This document shows, in pieces, positions 48,578 through 58,479 of a stretch of 64,000 nucleotides of DNA. Position 1 is the stretch's first letter; every line of letters starts with the position of its first letter. Source of the DNA: Rhabditoides inermis (taxonomy: Eukaryota > Nematoda > Chromadorea > Rhabditida > Rhabditidae); NCBI GenBank assembly GCA_963966185.1, contig CAWZYM010000028.1:186001-250000 (forward strand), written 5' to 3'. The notes under the pieces were generated by a model, which did not search any database, was not told the origin of the DNA, and saw only the letters and a program-made list of their open reading frames with translations. A program made the position numbers and the translations under genes.

Positions 48578-50407
48578 AACATGTGGTTTATGCCATTACA
48601 TGTATCCCTGTATGGTGTAGCCCCGGCAATTGCCGCCAACCGGCAATCTCTCTCGGTGCACTGCCAGCTGTCACAAGAGGGTACTGTACTCAATCGAGAG
48701 TGGAGTAATTGCACTCGCCACAATATGTTGTACACGTAATTACGTGGAGGGTCTTCCGAGATATTTCTTCGTCTCCGCTCCACAATCGTCGTGCGACATG
48801 CAATCAGAGGGAGCGCGTCTCTCTCTCACACACACACGCGAGCCCGCGCGGTCCTCTCCACCCTCCGCCTGCTCCTTCTCCTCCGCCTGCCTGCTCCTTC
48901 TCCGCAGCTGGTCACGCTCCATGTCGTGCCGAGTGACACGCGTGCTGATCTCTCGTGATAGCGCCCTCCCCTCCTCCTCCTCCTCTCCATTCCTCCTGCC
49001 TGCTCCGTCCCCGACCGGTCACTGCTCCACCACTCCATTTACTTCTCCGCGATTCGCCGCCGCCAAATTGCTGCATCGATTCACCCCACTTCCCTTCTCC
49101 TCCTCTCATCTTTCCTGAATCGCAGACGCGCCGAAGCTACCGTATCCCTCTCCTTCCTCGTTCTCTCTCTTCCCATTTCTCGCTACCAGCTGTACACAAC
49201 CCGTTTTGCGAAACCGCGTAAACACTCGGGATACTGTAATCGTAATGCCGAAAACTTCTCTCGTCTATGAGACATTATTACTTTTCAAGTTACTTTACAA
49301 GTTTTTAGTAGACAACCCGCAGTACAATTCCACAATTCCAGATATGCGCAGTTTTAGAATTGTACAGAATGCAGACAGGAAAAAGGTTGAAAGAATCAAG
49401 AGAATCAACTACATTTTCGGATACTGTACTCTTTTTCGCATCTTCCGTCATGGGATAAAATACACGTACCTTTTGAAATTGCGCTGACGTCGCTTACTAG
49501 CGTACATGTGGTGGCCTGAAATTGATATGCTATCAGCCACGAGCGAACATTGGATACAATTTTGCATATATCACAGTAGTACTCAGCGGCGACTTGTATA
49601 GTATAAGGGGAGAGCAAATTCAGTCTAATCTCAGAGAGAGAAGATAGTCTGTTGGAAAGGAGTCACGCGATGCCGATTCGACCACCACCATCCAACAAAC
49701 AATGCAGCATTCCTACCACCCCTCAACACAACCCGATTATTAGTCGAAACCGCCATACCGATATTACACGTTAGAGTAAAATACTTAATTGTAAGAAAAT
49801 ATAAACATGATGATCATTGATGATCATATCGCAAAAAATGGAGAGGTCACGATAGGTAATTAGGCATCAAATGCAGGCAAATCAGTGAGAATAAATCAAT
49901 GGATCGATAAGCTGAACCGTGCCATTTTCAGTCATGCCATATTGCGTGACTCGGCAAGCTAACAAGTGGAATGGGCGTTAATGGCTCCCCTTCTCTGTAA
50001 TCACCCTCTGGGCGGGGGCGGGGCATGCAGATCAGGAGGCGGGCCCGGCCAATCAACGCGCGCGCCCAACCACAGTAGCCAGTCATCTCCCCCTCTCTCC
50101 TCGCTGTCTCTCTTCCTTGCTTACATAATATTCCAAGCCAAATGTCGAGTCCACATAGCTACGCCATACGTTTCATATTTCCTCGTTTCCATTTCATGAA
50201 ACCCCACTATGCACAATTGTATGCGACCAACAGAACCTTTCACTACAAATACTTGCCTGTTCTTTTCGCTGCACATTTCAAAGTTCAAGTGATACAAGTG
50301 TTTGCAGAGAGAAAATTTATAACATAACCAATCAATAGCATATCCAATTATGAACAACAACAACAATAACATACGAGATGCAAGATTGCTCCCTCTTTGC
50401 CCATTGC
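48324..50407. other. Region upstream of AHR-1 and downstream of SMN
   Basis: No supportable gene. It holds (GA)n at 48440-48460 and 48535-48571, a pyrimidine-rich block at 48820-49200 and AT-rich DNA from 49230. It may contain the AHR-1 promoter and a missing first exon. Near 50319 TTTATA (TATAAA on the - strand) could be the SMN poly(A) signal. Confidence 0.5.
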
Positions 50408-53400
50408 CTACTTTCCGACTCCGTTTCCGCCGCGTTTCGCATCATTCAGAGCCTGAATCCAACTCATCTCTCCAACTCTCTCTCTCTCTATCTCTACCTC
50501 CTCTCTCTCTCCCACCTCCTCTCTTTCCTCCCCTTCTCTCTCCCCCTCTCTCCTCTTCTCTCTCTACCCCACCTCCTCTCTCTCTCCCACCTCCTCTCTT
50601 TCCTCCCCTTCTCTCTCCCCCTCTCTCCTCTTCTCTCTCTACCCCACCTCCTCTCTCTCTCCCACCTCCTCTCTTTCCTCCCCTTCTCTCTCCCCCTCTC
50701 TTCTCTTCTCTCTCTCCCCCACCTCCTCTCTCTCTCCCACCTCCTCTATTTCCTCCCCTTCTCTCTCCCCCTCTCTCCTCTTCTCTCTCTCCCCCACCTC
50801 CTCTCTCTCTCGCACCTCCTCTCTTTCCTCCCCTTCTCTCTCCCCCTCTCTCCTCTTCTCTCTCTCCCCCACCTCCTCTCTTTCCTCCCCTTCTCTCTCC
50901 CCCTCTCTCCTCTTCTCTCTCTCCCCCACCTCCTCTCTCTCTCCCACCTCCTCTCTTTTCTCCCCTTCTCTCTCCCCCTCTCTTCTCTTCTCTCTCTCCC
51001 CCACCTCCTCTCTCTCTCTCCCACCTCCTCTATTTCCTCCCCTTCTCTCTCCCCCTCTCTCCTCTTCTCTCTCTCCCCCACCTCCTCTCTCTCTCGCACC
51101 TCCTCTCTTTCCTCCCCTTCTCTCTCCCCCTCTCTCCTCTTCTCTCTCCCCCACCTCCTCTCTCTCTCCCACCTCCTCTCTTTCCTCCCCTTCTCTCTCC
51201 CCCTCTCTCCTCCGCTTCTCTCTCCCCCACCTCCTCTCTCTCCCCCCTCTCTCCTCTTCTCTCTCTCTATCTCTCTCTTCCTCTCCCCCACCTCCTCTCT
51301 CTCTCCTCCCCTTCTTTCTTCCCCTCTCTCCTCTTCTCTCTCTCTTTCTCTCTCTCTCCCTTCTCTCTCTCCCTTCTCTCTCATCCTTCTCTCTCCCCTC
51401 TCTCCTCACCTGATAGTATCCCGTGTGGTATCCGCTCATGTACCAGCTCATTAGCATAGAGGAGAGAGCCTCCTGCTCTCCCGGAGGACAGAGACCCGCG
51501 AATGCGGGAGGGGGAGGGGGCGGCGCCAGAGAAGGGATCTAGAAAGAAGAGGGGGTGAACAGGACAAAGGACAACACGAATCAACAACACAATACATACA
51601 ACCACATTGAAGGTTGGTCGACTCACGGGAGAGCGGAACGGACCACCACCTCCCCTTCCTCCTCCTCCATTCTTCTTCACACCGCCGCGCTTGCCGCCAG
51701 AGCTACCCGCCAGGCTGCCAGCAGGCTGAAACAGAGAATCTCTTCTCCTCTCCCCTCTCTTTTTCCCTCCCCTCCTCACCCCCTTGCCACTGTCGACGAC
51801 CTGCTCCGTCTCCATCTCCATCGCAGCTGCCTCGGCCGCCGCCCACTCTTCCGCCGCCTCCTCACTACAATCGAAATTTCAGAAATTTATATTTTTAAAG
51901 TTATATAAAATATGAATGTTTATTTAGAATCGCTTCTACAGATACGTCAACAGTCGCCTATCCACTCGCTCGTCCAACTTCATACTACGCGACAGTACTG
52001 GTCATTCTGTCGTCAAGGATGATGCCAAGGCCGCTCTCCTCTCGGCGGCCTTCTCTTCTGTGTTCACTGCCGACGACAACCTTACGCCTACCGTACCCCA
52101 CCAGGATAAGTCGACGTGTATGCCGTACTTCGCACCACACATCGTCTGTGATTTGATCGAGCACTGGACCACTTCCTATGCTCTCACTCCAGACCGCATT
52201 CCCATGTTTTTCCTGAAGCGAGTCGCCATCTCTGTCGCCGAGCCGCTCTCACAGAGTATATCGACATTCGAGTATATCGACAGGAGTCGTTCCAACACTC
52301 TGGAAGACCTCCTTCATCACTCCTATTCCGAAGGAGAAGGGCGCCACCGATCCACTCAAGTACCGCCCCATCTCGAGCACCTGCTTTCCTTGCCGTGTCT
52401 TCGAGCGGATTCTGAAGCAGTCGATGCTGCAGCACATCACCGCCCGCAACATCGTGCCCGCCGAGCAGTTTGGCTTCGTTGCCCGCAAGTCGACTGAGCT
52501 GCAGCTTTTGCAGTGTCTCGACCAGTGGACACGCGCCGTCGACGAGAAGAAGGACGTCGACGTGATCTACTTTGACTTCGCCAAGGCATTCGACAGAGTC
52601 TGCCACAACAAGCTTGTGCTAAAACTCAACTCATACGGGTTTAGCACACCCGTCGTCAATTGGATACGTAACTACCTCGATGGCCGCACTTTCCAAGTAC
52701 GAGTCAACTCTGCCTTCTCACCGTCCAGACACATTCTATCAGGAGTGCCACAGGGGACGGTACTCGGTCCCGTCCTCTTTAACGTCTTCACCGCCGATCT
52801 CATACCTCAACTTCGTGAGCACGTCACCTGCCGTGCCTACGCAGACGACCTGAAGTTCTACCGTCCGTTTGGTCAAAACGATAGCCGTCAACCACTCCAA
52901 GACGCCATTGACATCGTCAATCAGTGGTCCACACTCTGGCAACTGCCTCTAGCCGCACACAAGACCAAGGCGCTGTACATTGGAAAGAAGAATCCACGCC
53001 ATATCTACACAGTAGACTCAACTGCCATCGTTGGAGTCGACGAAATTGTAGATCTCGGGTTCACCATAACCTCAGATCTACACTTCATCAAGCACTGTCG
53101 CATCATCTACTCGAAGGCGTACAACAGGGCGTACACCATTCTTCGCTCGATCGTCTCCTCTGACAGGCAGATGCTCATCAACATTTACACCACCTACATG
53201 AGACCGCTTTTGGAGTACGGCACGTGTGTGTTCAACCCATCGGACAAGGCATCTATCGTACTACTCGAGCGTGTGCAGAACTACTACACACGGGTCGTCT
53301 TCGCGCGCACAACGTCACTCGGATTCGAGGCGTCTCCAGAACAACGCAACGGGCTTTTCCAGTTACAGTCACTCGAGAAGCGCCGCCACATCAACGACAT

Positions 53401-54915
53401 CGTGATGCTCTACAAGGTACTTCATGGCTTCGTGGAGGTTGACGCATCTAGTTTCTTCCTCTTTATGACTGATAGGTTCGGTGCTCCCAAGCTCGTTCTT
53501 CCCAGATTTAGGCTATCAATTAGAGAGCGCGTTTGGAACGTGCGAGTCTGTAAATCCTTCTCTTTTGTTTCGCTGTATCATAGTAGATGTCTTACCTCAA
53601 CGACCCCGTCTGCCGCTCCCCTGGGGGCGGCTTCCCCTGCTGCTTTCAAACGGTGGCTCCCCATTTAACTTTGTTTTGCTGTATCTTTTTTTTTCTTATT
53701 CACGTGTTATTATGCAACCGTATAAATTATTATTACATATATACATAAAGATAAAGAACAATTGATTTGAAACCAACTGACGGCGCAATGTCGGCGATGG
53801 CGACCCACTCCTCATTACCGTAACCGTCGAAGCGAACCTCGCACTGCTCGCCCGATATGGCAGTGATCTGAGGGAGGGGAGGCTGAGGGAGAGAGAGAGA
53901 GAGGAGAGAGAGAGGGAGGGGAGGAGAGAGAGAGCGAGAGAGAGAGAGACGCACCTCTGCCGGGTACCACTGCTGGTCCTCGTGATAGGGAGCCAGGCAG
54001 CGAGCGCCCACCGTCCACTAAAACACAAATAATCGACCGATGACCAATGACCACGTCAGTTCCGAAATATTCAGGACATTCCATACATTGTTTGTTTGTT
54101 TGTTTATCAGCCTGATTCCGACATGTACATACAATGGTAGCATGATGGGTTATCTGAAGCACACACAATCCTACAATGGGGTATTGGGGCTCCTTGGCTG
54201 GAACAGTGCGGCGCGAGTCCTGACTGTTCATGGTAGATGGGCGTGAACATCGCGAAGTGACCAGTTCCGGATGCGAGGCGTGGTAGAAGATCTTGAAAGA
54301 CTGCCGCCGCCGATGGTAGGGCTCTCAGAGGGTGAGAGTGGGTTCACGCGCCCCACCGGGAGGTAGTGGAATTCGGTAGAACACTTGCCCGCGAGGGGAA
54401 TCGAACCAGCGACCGTTCACTTAGCAAGCTGTGACGCTATCCACTTGGCCAACCCGGCCCCATTCCATACATAATTCATAGAAATAAATCATTTCCTCCG
54501 ATCCAGTGTGTGAACCCACATTGGCAACACTGGCGCGCCCCGCCTTCTCACTCGACGTCGACGACTCGCCCTGGTCCAGCTGACGCTGCAAGCAATCCAT
54601 CAATCGATAACCAATCCATGTCTGCACACGCACATATGTCTGGCTGATGCAGTCCTCGTACATTTTGATGAGCGCCGTATCGTCCCAGATCTCAGCCATC
54701 TCAGCCGCTGCCGCGCCCTTCTGACGTGAAAAAGATTTGAACAATTCATGTGAGAAGGCTGAGACCCTGCTGGCGTGAAATTAGTAGAAGACTATTGTAA
54801 TGTTGACTGTTATATCTCCACATTCTGGAGTTCAGTATTTGGATACCAAAAATATTTTTCAATTTGTTGTATAAAAATCAACATCATTCACCTTGAACAC
54901 AGTGCTTCCGGACAT
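50408..54915 (-). CDS. smn-1: Survival motor neuron protein (SMN)
   Basis: SMN assembles Sm cores on snRNAs in the cytoplasm and nucleus. Nine exons: 54892-54915 (MSGSTVFK), 54634-54720 with the Gemin2-binding motif IWDDTALIKMYEDCI, 54520-54585, 53955-54017 and 53778-53867. The last two form the Tudor domain (WTVGARCLAPYHEDQQWYPA, then CEVRFDGYGNEEWVAIADI). Next are 51780-51860 (acidic), 51627-51725 (Gly/Lys-rich) and 51410-51538 (poly-Pro and the YG box SMLMSWYMSGYHTGYY). A last short exon, 50408-50452 (ALNDAKRGGNGVGK, stop), completes it. The acceptor at 51861 is the phase-compatible choice; another exon could hide in the LINE-bearing intron. One intron holds a LINE, one a tRNA-like repeat and one a purine minisatellite. 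TSPO-A ends 238 bp upstream. Confidence 0.93.
50470..51400 (-). repeat. Purine-rich minisatellite filling the last SMN intron
   Basis: Units of roughly 55-80 bp built from CCCCACCTCCTCTCTCTC, TTTCCTCCCCTTCTCTC and CTCTCTCCTCTTC words repeat about a dozen times, with small variants such as CTATTTCC and CTTTTCTCC. On the SMN sense strand the intron is almost pure purine. The long + strand reading frames here (more than 350 codons of Ser/Leu/Pro) are by-products of the repeat. Confidence 0.9.
51929..53755 (+). mobile_element. Non-LTR retrotransposon (LINE) fragment, reverse transcriptase
   Basis: The + strand encodes a reverse transcriptase in two frames. Upstream, 51929-52260 reads a fingers-region frame (LTPDRIPMFFLKRVA). 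After a frameshift near 52260-52280 the frame continues with VPTLWKTSFITPIPKEKGA, KYRPISSTCFPCRVFERILK, FDFAKAFDRVCHNKLV, SGVPQGTVLGPVLFN and the catalytic AYADDLKF box, followed by a LINE thumb region to a stop at 53666. No endonuclease domain is present, so it is 5'-truncated. The 3' end is AT-rich (ATACATAAAGATAAAG). Order and motifs fit the CR1/Jockey/Rex1-like group; the clade is not certain. It lies antisense in the 1.9-kb SMN intron 51861-53777 and nearly fills it. Confidence 0.88.
54391..54458 (-). repeat. tRNA-like element in an SMN intron
   Basis: On the - strand an A-box (TGGCCAAGTGG, 54451-54441) and a B-box (GGTTCGATTCC, 54407-54397) are 44 bp apart, with GGATAGCG between and GCT at the anticodon position. 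Stem pairing is poor, so a tRNA pseudogene or SINE head is more likely than a functional tRNA-Ser. The shared GGATAGCG and TGGTTCGAT words link it to the + strand element at 43474. Confidence 0.5.
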
Positions 54916-54930
54916 CCCGCAATCAAATAC

Positions 54931-54937
54931 ACTGAAA
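54931..54937 (-). promoter_or_regulatory. 3' splice site just upstream of SMN ATG
   Basis: ATGTTTCAG on the - strand ends 16 bases before the SMN ATG. A TATAAA (54041-independent; + strand TTTATA at 55041-55046) that could end TSPO-A lies about 105 bp upstream. This pattern is typical of SL trans-splicing inside a nematode operon; it could also be a 5'-UTR intron. Confidence 0.4.
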
Positions 54938-55152
54938 CATACAAGAAAATAAATGTCATCCCAGTAAATACATCAGATAATTAATCGTTTTAAACGAATT
55001 TCCAAACAGATAAATCAAGTACAATCATACTATTCATATATTTATACATTATTATTCACACGAAACACTAGACTCGTCGCTGTCGGTGAGCCTTCGAAAC
55101 AACGGCGGCGGGAGTCCCTTTCGAAGAGGGGGCGGGACAAAGAGGGCGTGGC

Positions 55153-56646
55153 CTACGCCTCCTTGTTCTCGTTCTTGATTCCGTAGGTGAGAAGGGCATA
55201 GAATCCCGTCCATACTGCGTACGGGGCGAACCAGAAACCGGCAGACTTGTCCGTCTGAAACACTTACAGTAACCGAAATCGAAAAATAAATCTATCCCAC
55301 CTTGTAGAATGCGATCGCAGCCGCCATAGCAGTCACATGAAGGAGCACAGTGTTCTTGAACAACTAAAACACATACAATAAAGCCGAAAGCTCCAATCAA
55401 TCGATAAATCAATCAATACTCACCCCTCCGAGGTCGCGCCGTTTCACCTTGGGCACGCTGGCGAGCGCGATTGCCATGTTCGCGCCGTACAGAGCGAGTC
55501 CACAGCGGCGCGGAGCCAGATCAGCTGATCAATCAATCAATCAATAGGGGGACAGAACTCGAAAAAAAAATATGAATATTACATGGTTAACCTAAAACCT
55601 TGAAAAAGAAGACATGTTACTGATCCCATTTTAGCAAATCACTGACTGCACTGACCGAGTCCATTTCTGTAGACGAGGTAGCTGGCGTATCCGAGTGGGG
55701 TGAGGACTGCGAGGTCTGTGAGAGAGAAGAGACGGAATGTGTCCGGAGAGAACCACGCAGGCTTGCGCACCTCCTGCAAACACCACCCATCCACCCATCC
55801 ACACCACCTGCACCGCACACTCTCCAACACTTCAAGTACACAGAGCGTGTATGGAAAGAATGAGTCAAGTATACGTGGGAACAACGTGCAATTAAATAAT
55901 AGTAATTCCAGCAATAATGTTCGCTGAGAGCGATGACCAAATATGAATATACGTACGACAGTCCACCACTTGGTGGTGGCGTGGTCTCCGGCGAATGCTG
56001 CGAATGAGAGGGCGGCGACTCCCCCAGGCACTAGGGAGAAGAGCAGCGCCTTGCGAGTATCCTCCGACGTCCACTCGTTCACTACAACACAGACTGACAC
56101 GATGACACTTTCTCATCACAGTTAGAACATAATCATGAGAGCATCCTGTTATTGCAACACTTCTCCCCCACCTTCATCTATCAAACTGAAAGAAGTCATT
56201 GTGCAGAGGCGGAAGGCAGGCGCCGGCTATCAATCTGTCTTCCAATTCATTCCTTTCTTTCAACATAATGTATGTTCTCGAAGTCACAACAAGAAATCAG
56301 AAGGGAAACGTGCATTATTGGAGATAGATTCACAATCACATTACTCCACGCTAAACTAACACAAACATACTTACAACCCATGTCAAATTCTTTAGAAAAA
56401 AAATTCTCCAATCTCACTTCTCTCAAAAAATCCATTCTCCATTCTCCAATCTCACTTCTCTCAAAAAATCTTGGCAACACTTCATGTCGCATAATCCGCA
56501 ACATAAAACCACACTACGCCTCTCACAAACTCGCTACTCGCTTGCACATTGCGAAACTCGCTCTGACAATCGATAACCGCTACGAAATTCATACCATAAA
56601 ATACGAAATAAATTTAAATATATGACTCACATGGAATCTCGCACAT
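55153..56646 (-). CDS. TSPO family translocator protein, copy A
   Basis: TSPO proteins are five-helix tryptophan-rich membrane proteins, in animals mainly of the outer mitochondrial membrane, that bind porphyrins and cholesterol. Seven exons give about 180 residues from MCEIPLNEWTSEDTRKALL (56631-56646 and 55957-56081) through the first helix (SLVPGGVAALSFAAFAG). Then follow KWWTVEVRKPAWFSPDTF (55656-55773), LTPLGYASYLVYRNGL, LALYGANMAIALAS (55424-55524), LFKNTVLLHVTAMAAAIAFY (55301-55363) and FWFAPYAVWTGFYALLTYGI (55153-55254), ending KNENKEA and a stop. The motifs K-P-x-W, GYASYLVY, LYGAN and PYAVW are the TSPO hallmarks. Length is close to the family norm. A near relative, copy B, lies 0.5 kb upstream; SMN follows 0.24 kb downstream. 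Confidence 0.88.
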
Positions 56647-57182
56647 GGTCTCCAGATTGAGCGTCATCTCCGGTCGTTGGGCAAGTCGAGTGCGCCCTTC
56701 CTCTCACACCAACACTCCCCTGAAACAACGACGCGGAGAAAAACACGACGCGCTGACTGTCTCGCACTCTCTCAACACGGCGCGTTGCCTCGCAGTCTCT
56801 CACTCTCTGCAGCCACAAATGCCCTCTCATGAAATCAGCTGTTTACCTTGAGAACTATGCTGCCTCTCTTCTTTCATCACACAAAAGCGACAATCGATCA
56901 GCTGCAAAAAGATCACTGATATAAATAGAATACACATGAGAAAAGCACGCAGTAGTACCGCACAAACACAGCACACAGATATCACATCGTCTACAACGAA
57001 ATCCGATCCACACATCCACAAACCTACACATCAACATCATCATTTACAATCTTTATACAAATATATAACATGAACAGCAGCGTATCAGAGGTAATAAAAA
57101 TGGCGATGGGCTAGACTACTTATTTCGGTCAGTCGATTGTGATTGAATAGTACAAGGGTGGCAGGAGAATACTGGGGCCTTC

Positions 57183-58024
57183 TCACAGGTCCTTGATCGG
57201 CTTGTTCTCCTTGTAGATCGAGTAGGTGAGCAGAGAATAGAAGCCAGTCCACACCGCGTACGGAGCCATCCACAGACCAGCTGGCTTGTCGATCTGTAAT
57301 CGTCACCAATTATTCAAAACTAGATTATCATTGATTAATAGGATAATTGATCAATCAAACAATACAATCTAGTCATTCCGTGTACTCACCTTGTAGAAGG
57401 CGACGGCGGCAGCGACGGCGGTCAGATGGAGCAGGATAGTGTTCTTGTACAGCTGAACAACACATCATTACAACAAAACACATGTCAAATCAAAATACAA
57501 CATCCGATTGTCATACTACTCACGCATCCGAGCTTCTTCTGCTTGACAATGGGGATGGTGGCGACTCCGAGCACCACGTTCGCGCCGTACAGAGCCAGCG
57601 CCAGCTTCGTGTCGTTGTAGTCAAAGCCTACCATACACCAATCATACCAATACCAATCGTCGTATTGTAACATAGACGATACATATAAGTACTGCTTACC
57701 TCCTCCGTTCTTGTAGACAAGGTAGGAAGCGTATCCAAGAGGAGAGAGAGCGAGGAGATCGAGAGCAGAGTAGATGCGCACGTCCTTCGGAGCCCACTCG
57801 GGCTTCTTCACGTCCTGCAGAGAGGGAGATGAAGCCCCGCCTCTCCGGTCACGCCCACTCACCGCCCACCACTTGACCGTCTCCTGGTCCTTGACGAACA
57901 CAGCAAAGGCGGCGACGGCCGCGCCACCAGGGATCAGGGTGGAGAGAATGGCATTCCTACAAGGGAAGAGAAAGAGGTAAGTGGGGAGAGAGGGAATCAA
58001 GGAGAGAGAGGGAGGGAGAGGGAG

Positions 58025-58067
<43 letters not shown>

Positions 58068-58479
58068 AGAGGGGGAGAGAGAGGGAGAGAGGGGGAGAGG
58101 GAGAGGGAGAGGGAGAGGGAGAGGGAGAGGGAGAGGGAGAGGCAGATAAAAAAAAGAGAAAGAGAAAGAAACGTACTTGGTGTCCTGCTGGGTCCAGAAG
58201 GGCATGTTTGATGAAGAGGGTGGCGAGTCGTGCAAGTCACTCGAAACTGAAAACGGACACTAAAGTTACGAGAACACTCATAAAACACGCGAATATAATG
58301 ATAACAAATAGTCATAGCCACTCCTCCTTCTCTCCCTCCTCCTCTCTCTTCTCACATGCTTGCTTGACAGCGTCGAATGCCTGCTTGTGGGCCTGGTCCG
58401 ACTGGCTCGCTCGCACTTCTTCCATAATCTGATCGGGAAACGCCGGCGAAGCACGCGGGTCCGTCTCCATTGAAGCCAT
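57183..58479 (-). CDS. TSPO family translocator protein, copy B, with N-terminal extension
   Basis: Same fold as copy A. Seven exons: 58356-58479 and 58177-58246 encode an extra hydrophilic N-terminus (METDPRASPAFPDQIMEEV... to SNMPFWTQQDTK). Exon 57863-57956 gives NAILSTLIPGGAAVAAFAVF and KWWA. Exon 57700-57814 gives DVKKPEWAPKDVRIYSALD and SPLGYASYLVYKN. Exon 57524-57627 gives LALALYGANVVLGVATIPIV, 57390-57452 gives LYKNTILLHLTAVAAAVAFY, and 57183-57293 gives IDKPAGLWMAPYAVWTGFY with stop at 57183. Exon boundaries and phases match copy A across the core, so the pair arose by tandem duplication. The extension of about 55 residues could be a targeting or regulatory segment. A shorter start at MPFWTQQ (58205) is possible. 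Confidence 0.88.

Noticed and set aside
50350..51459. Long + strand reading frames of 350-370 codons, rich in Ser, Leu and Pro
   Set aside because: They are by-products of the CT-rich minisatellite inside an SMN intron; two frames are open at once and both are periodic.
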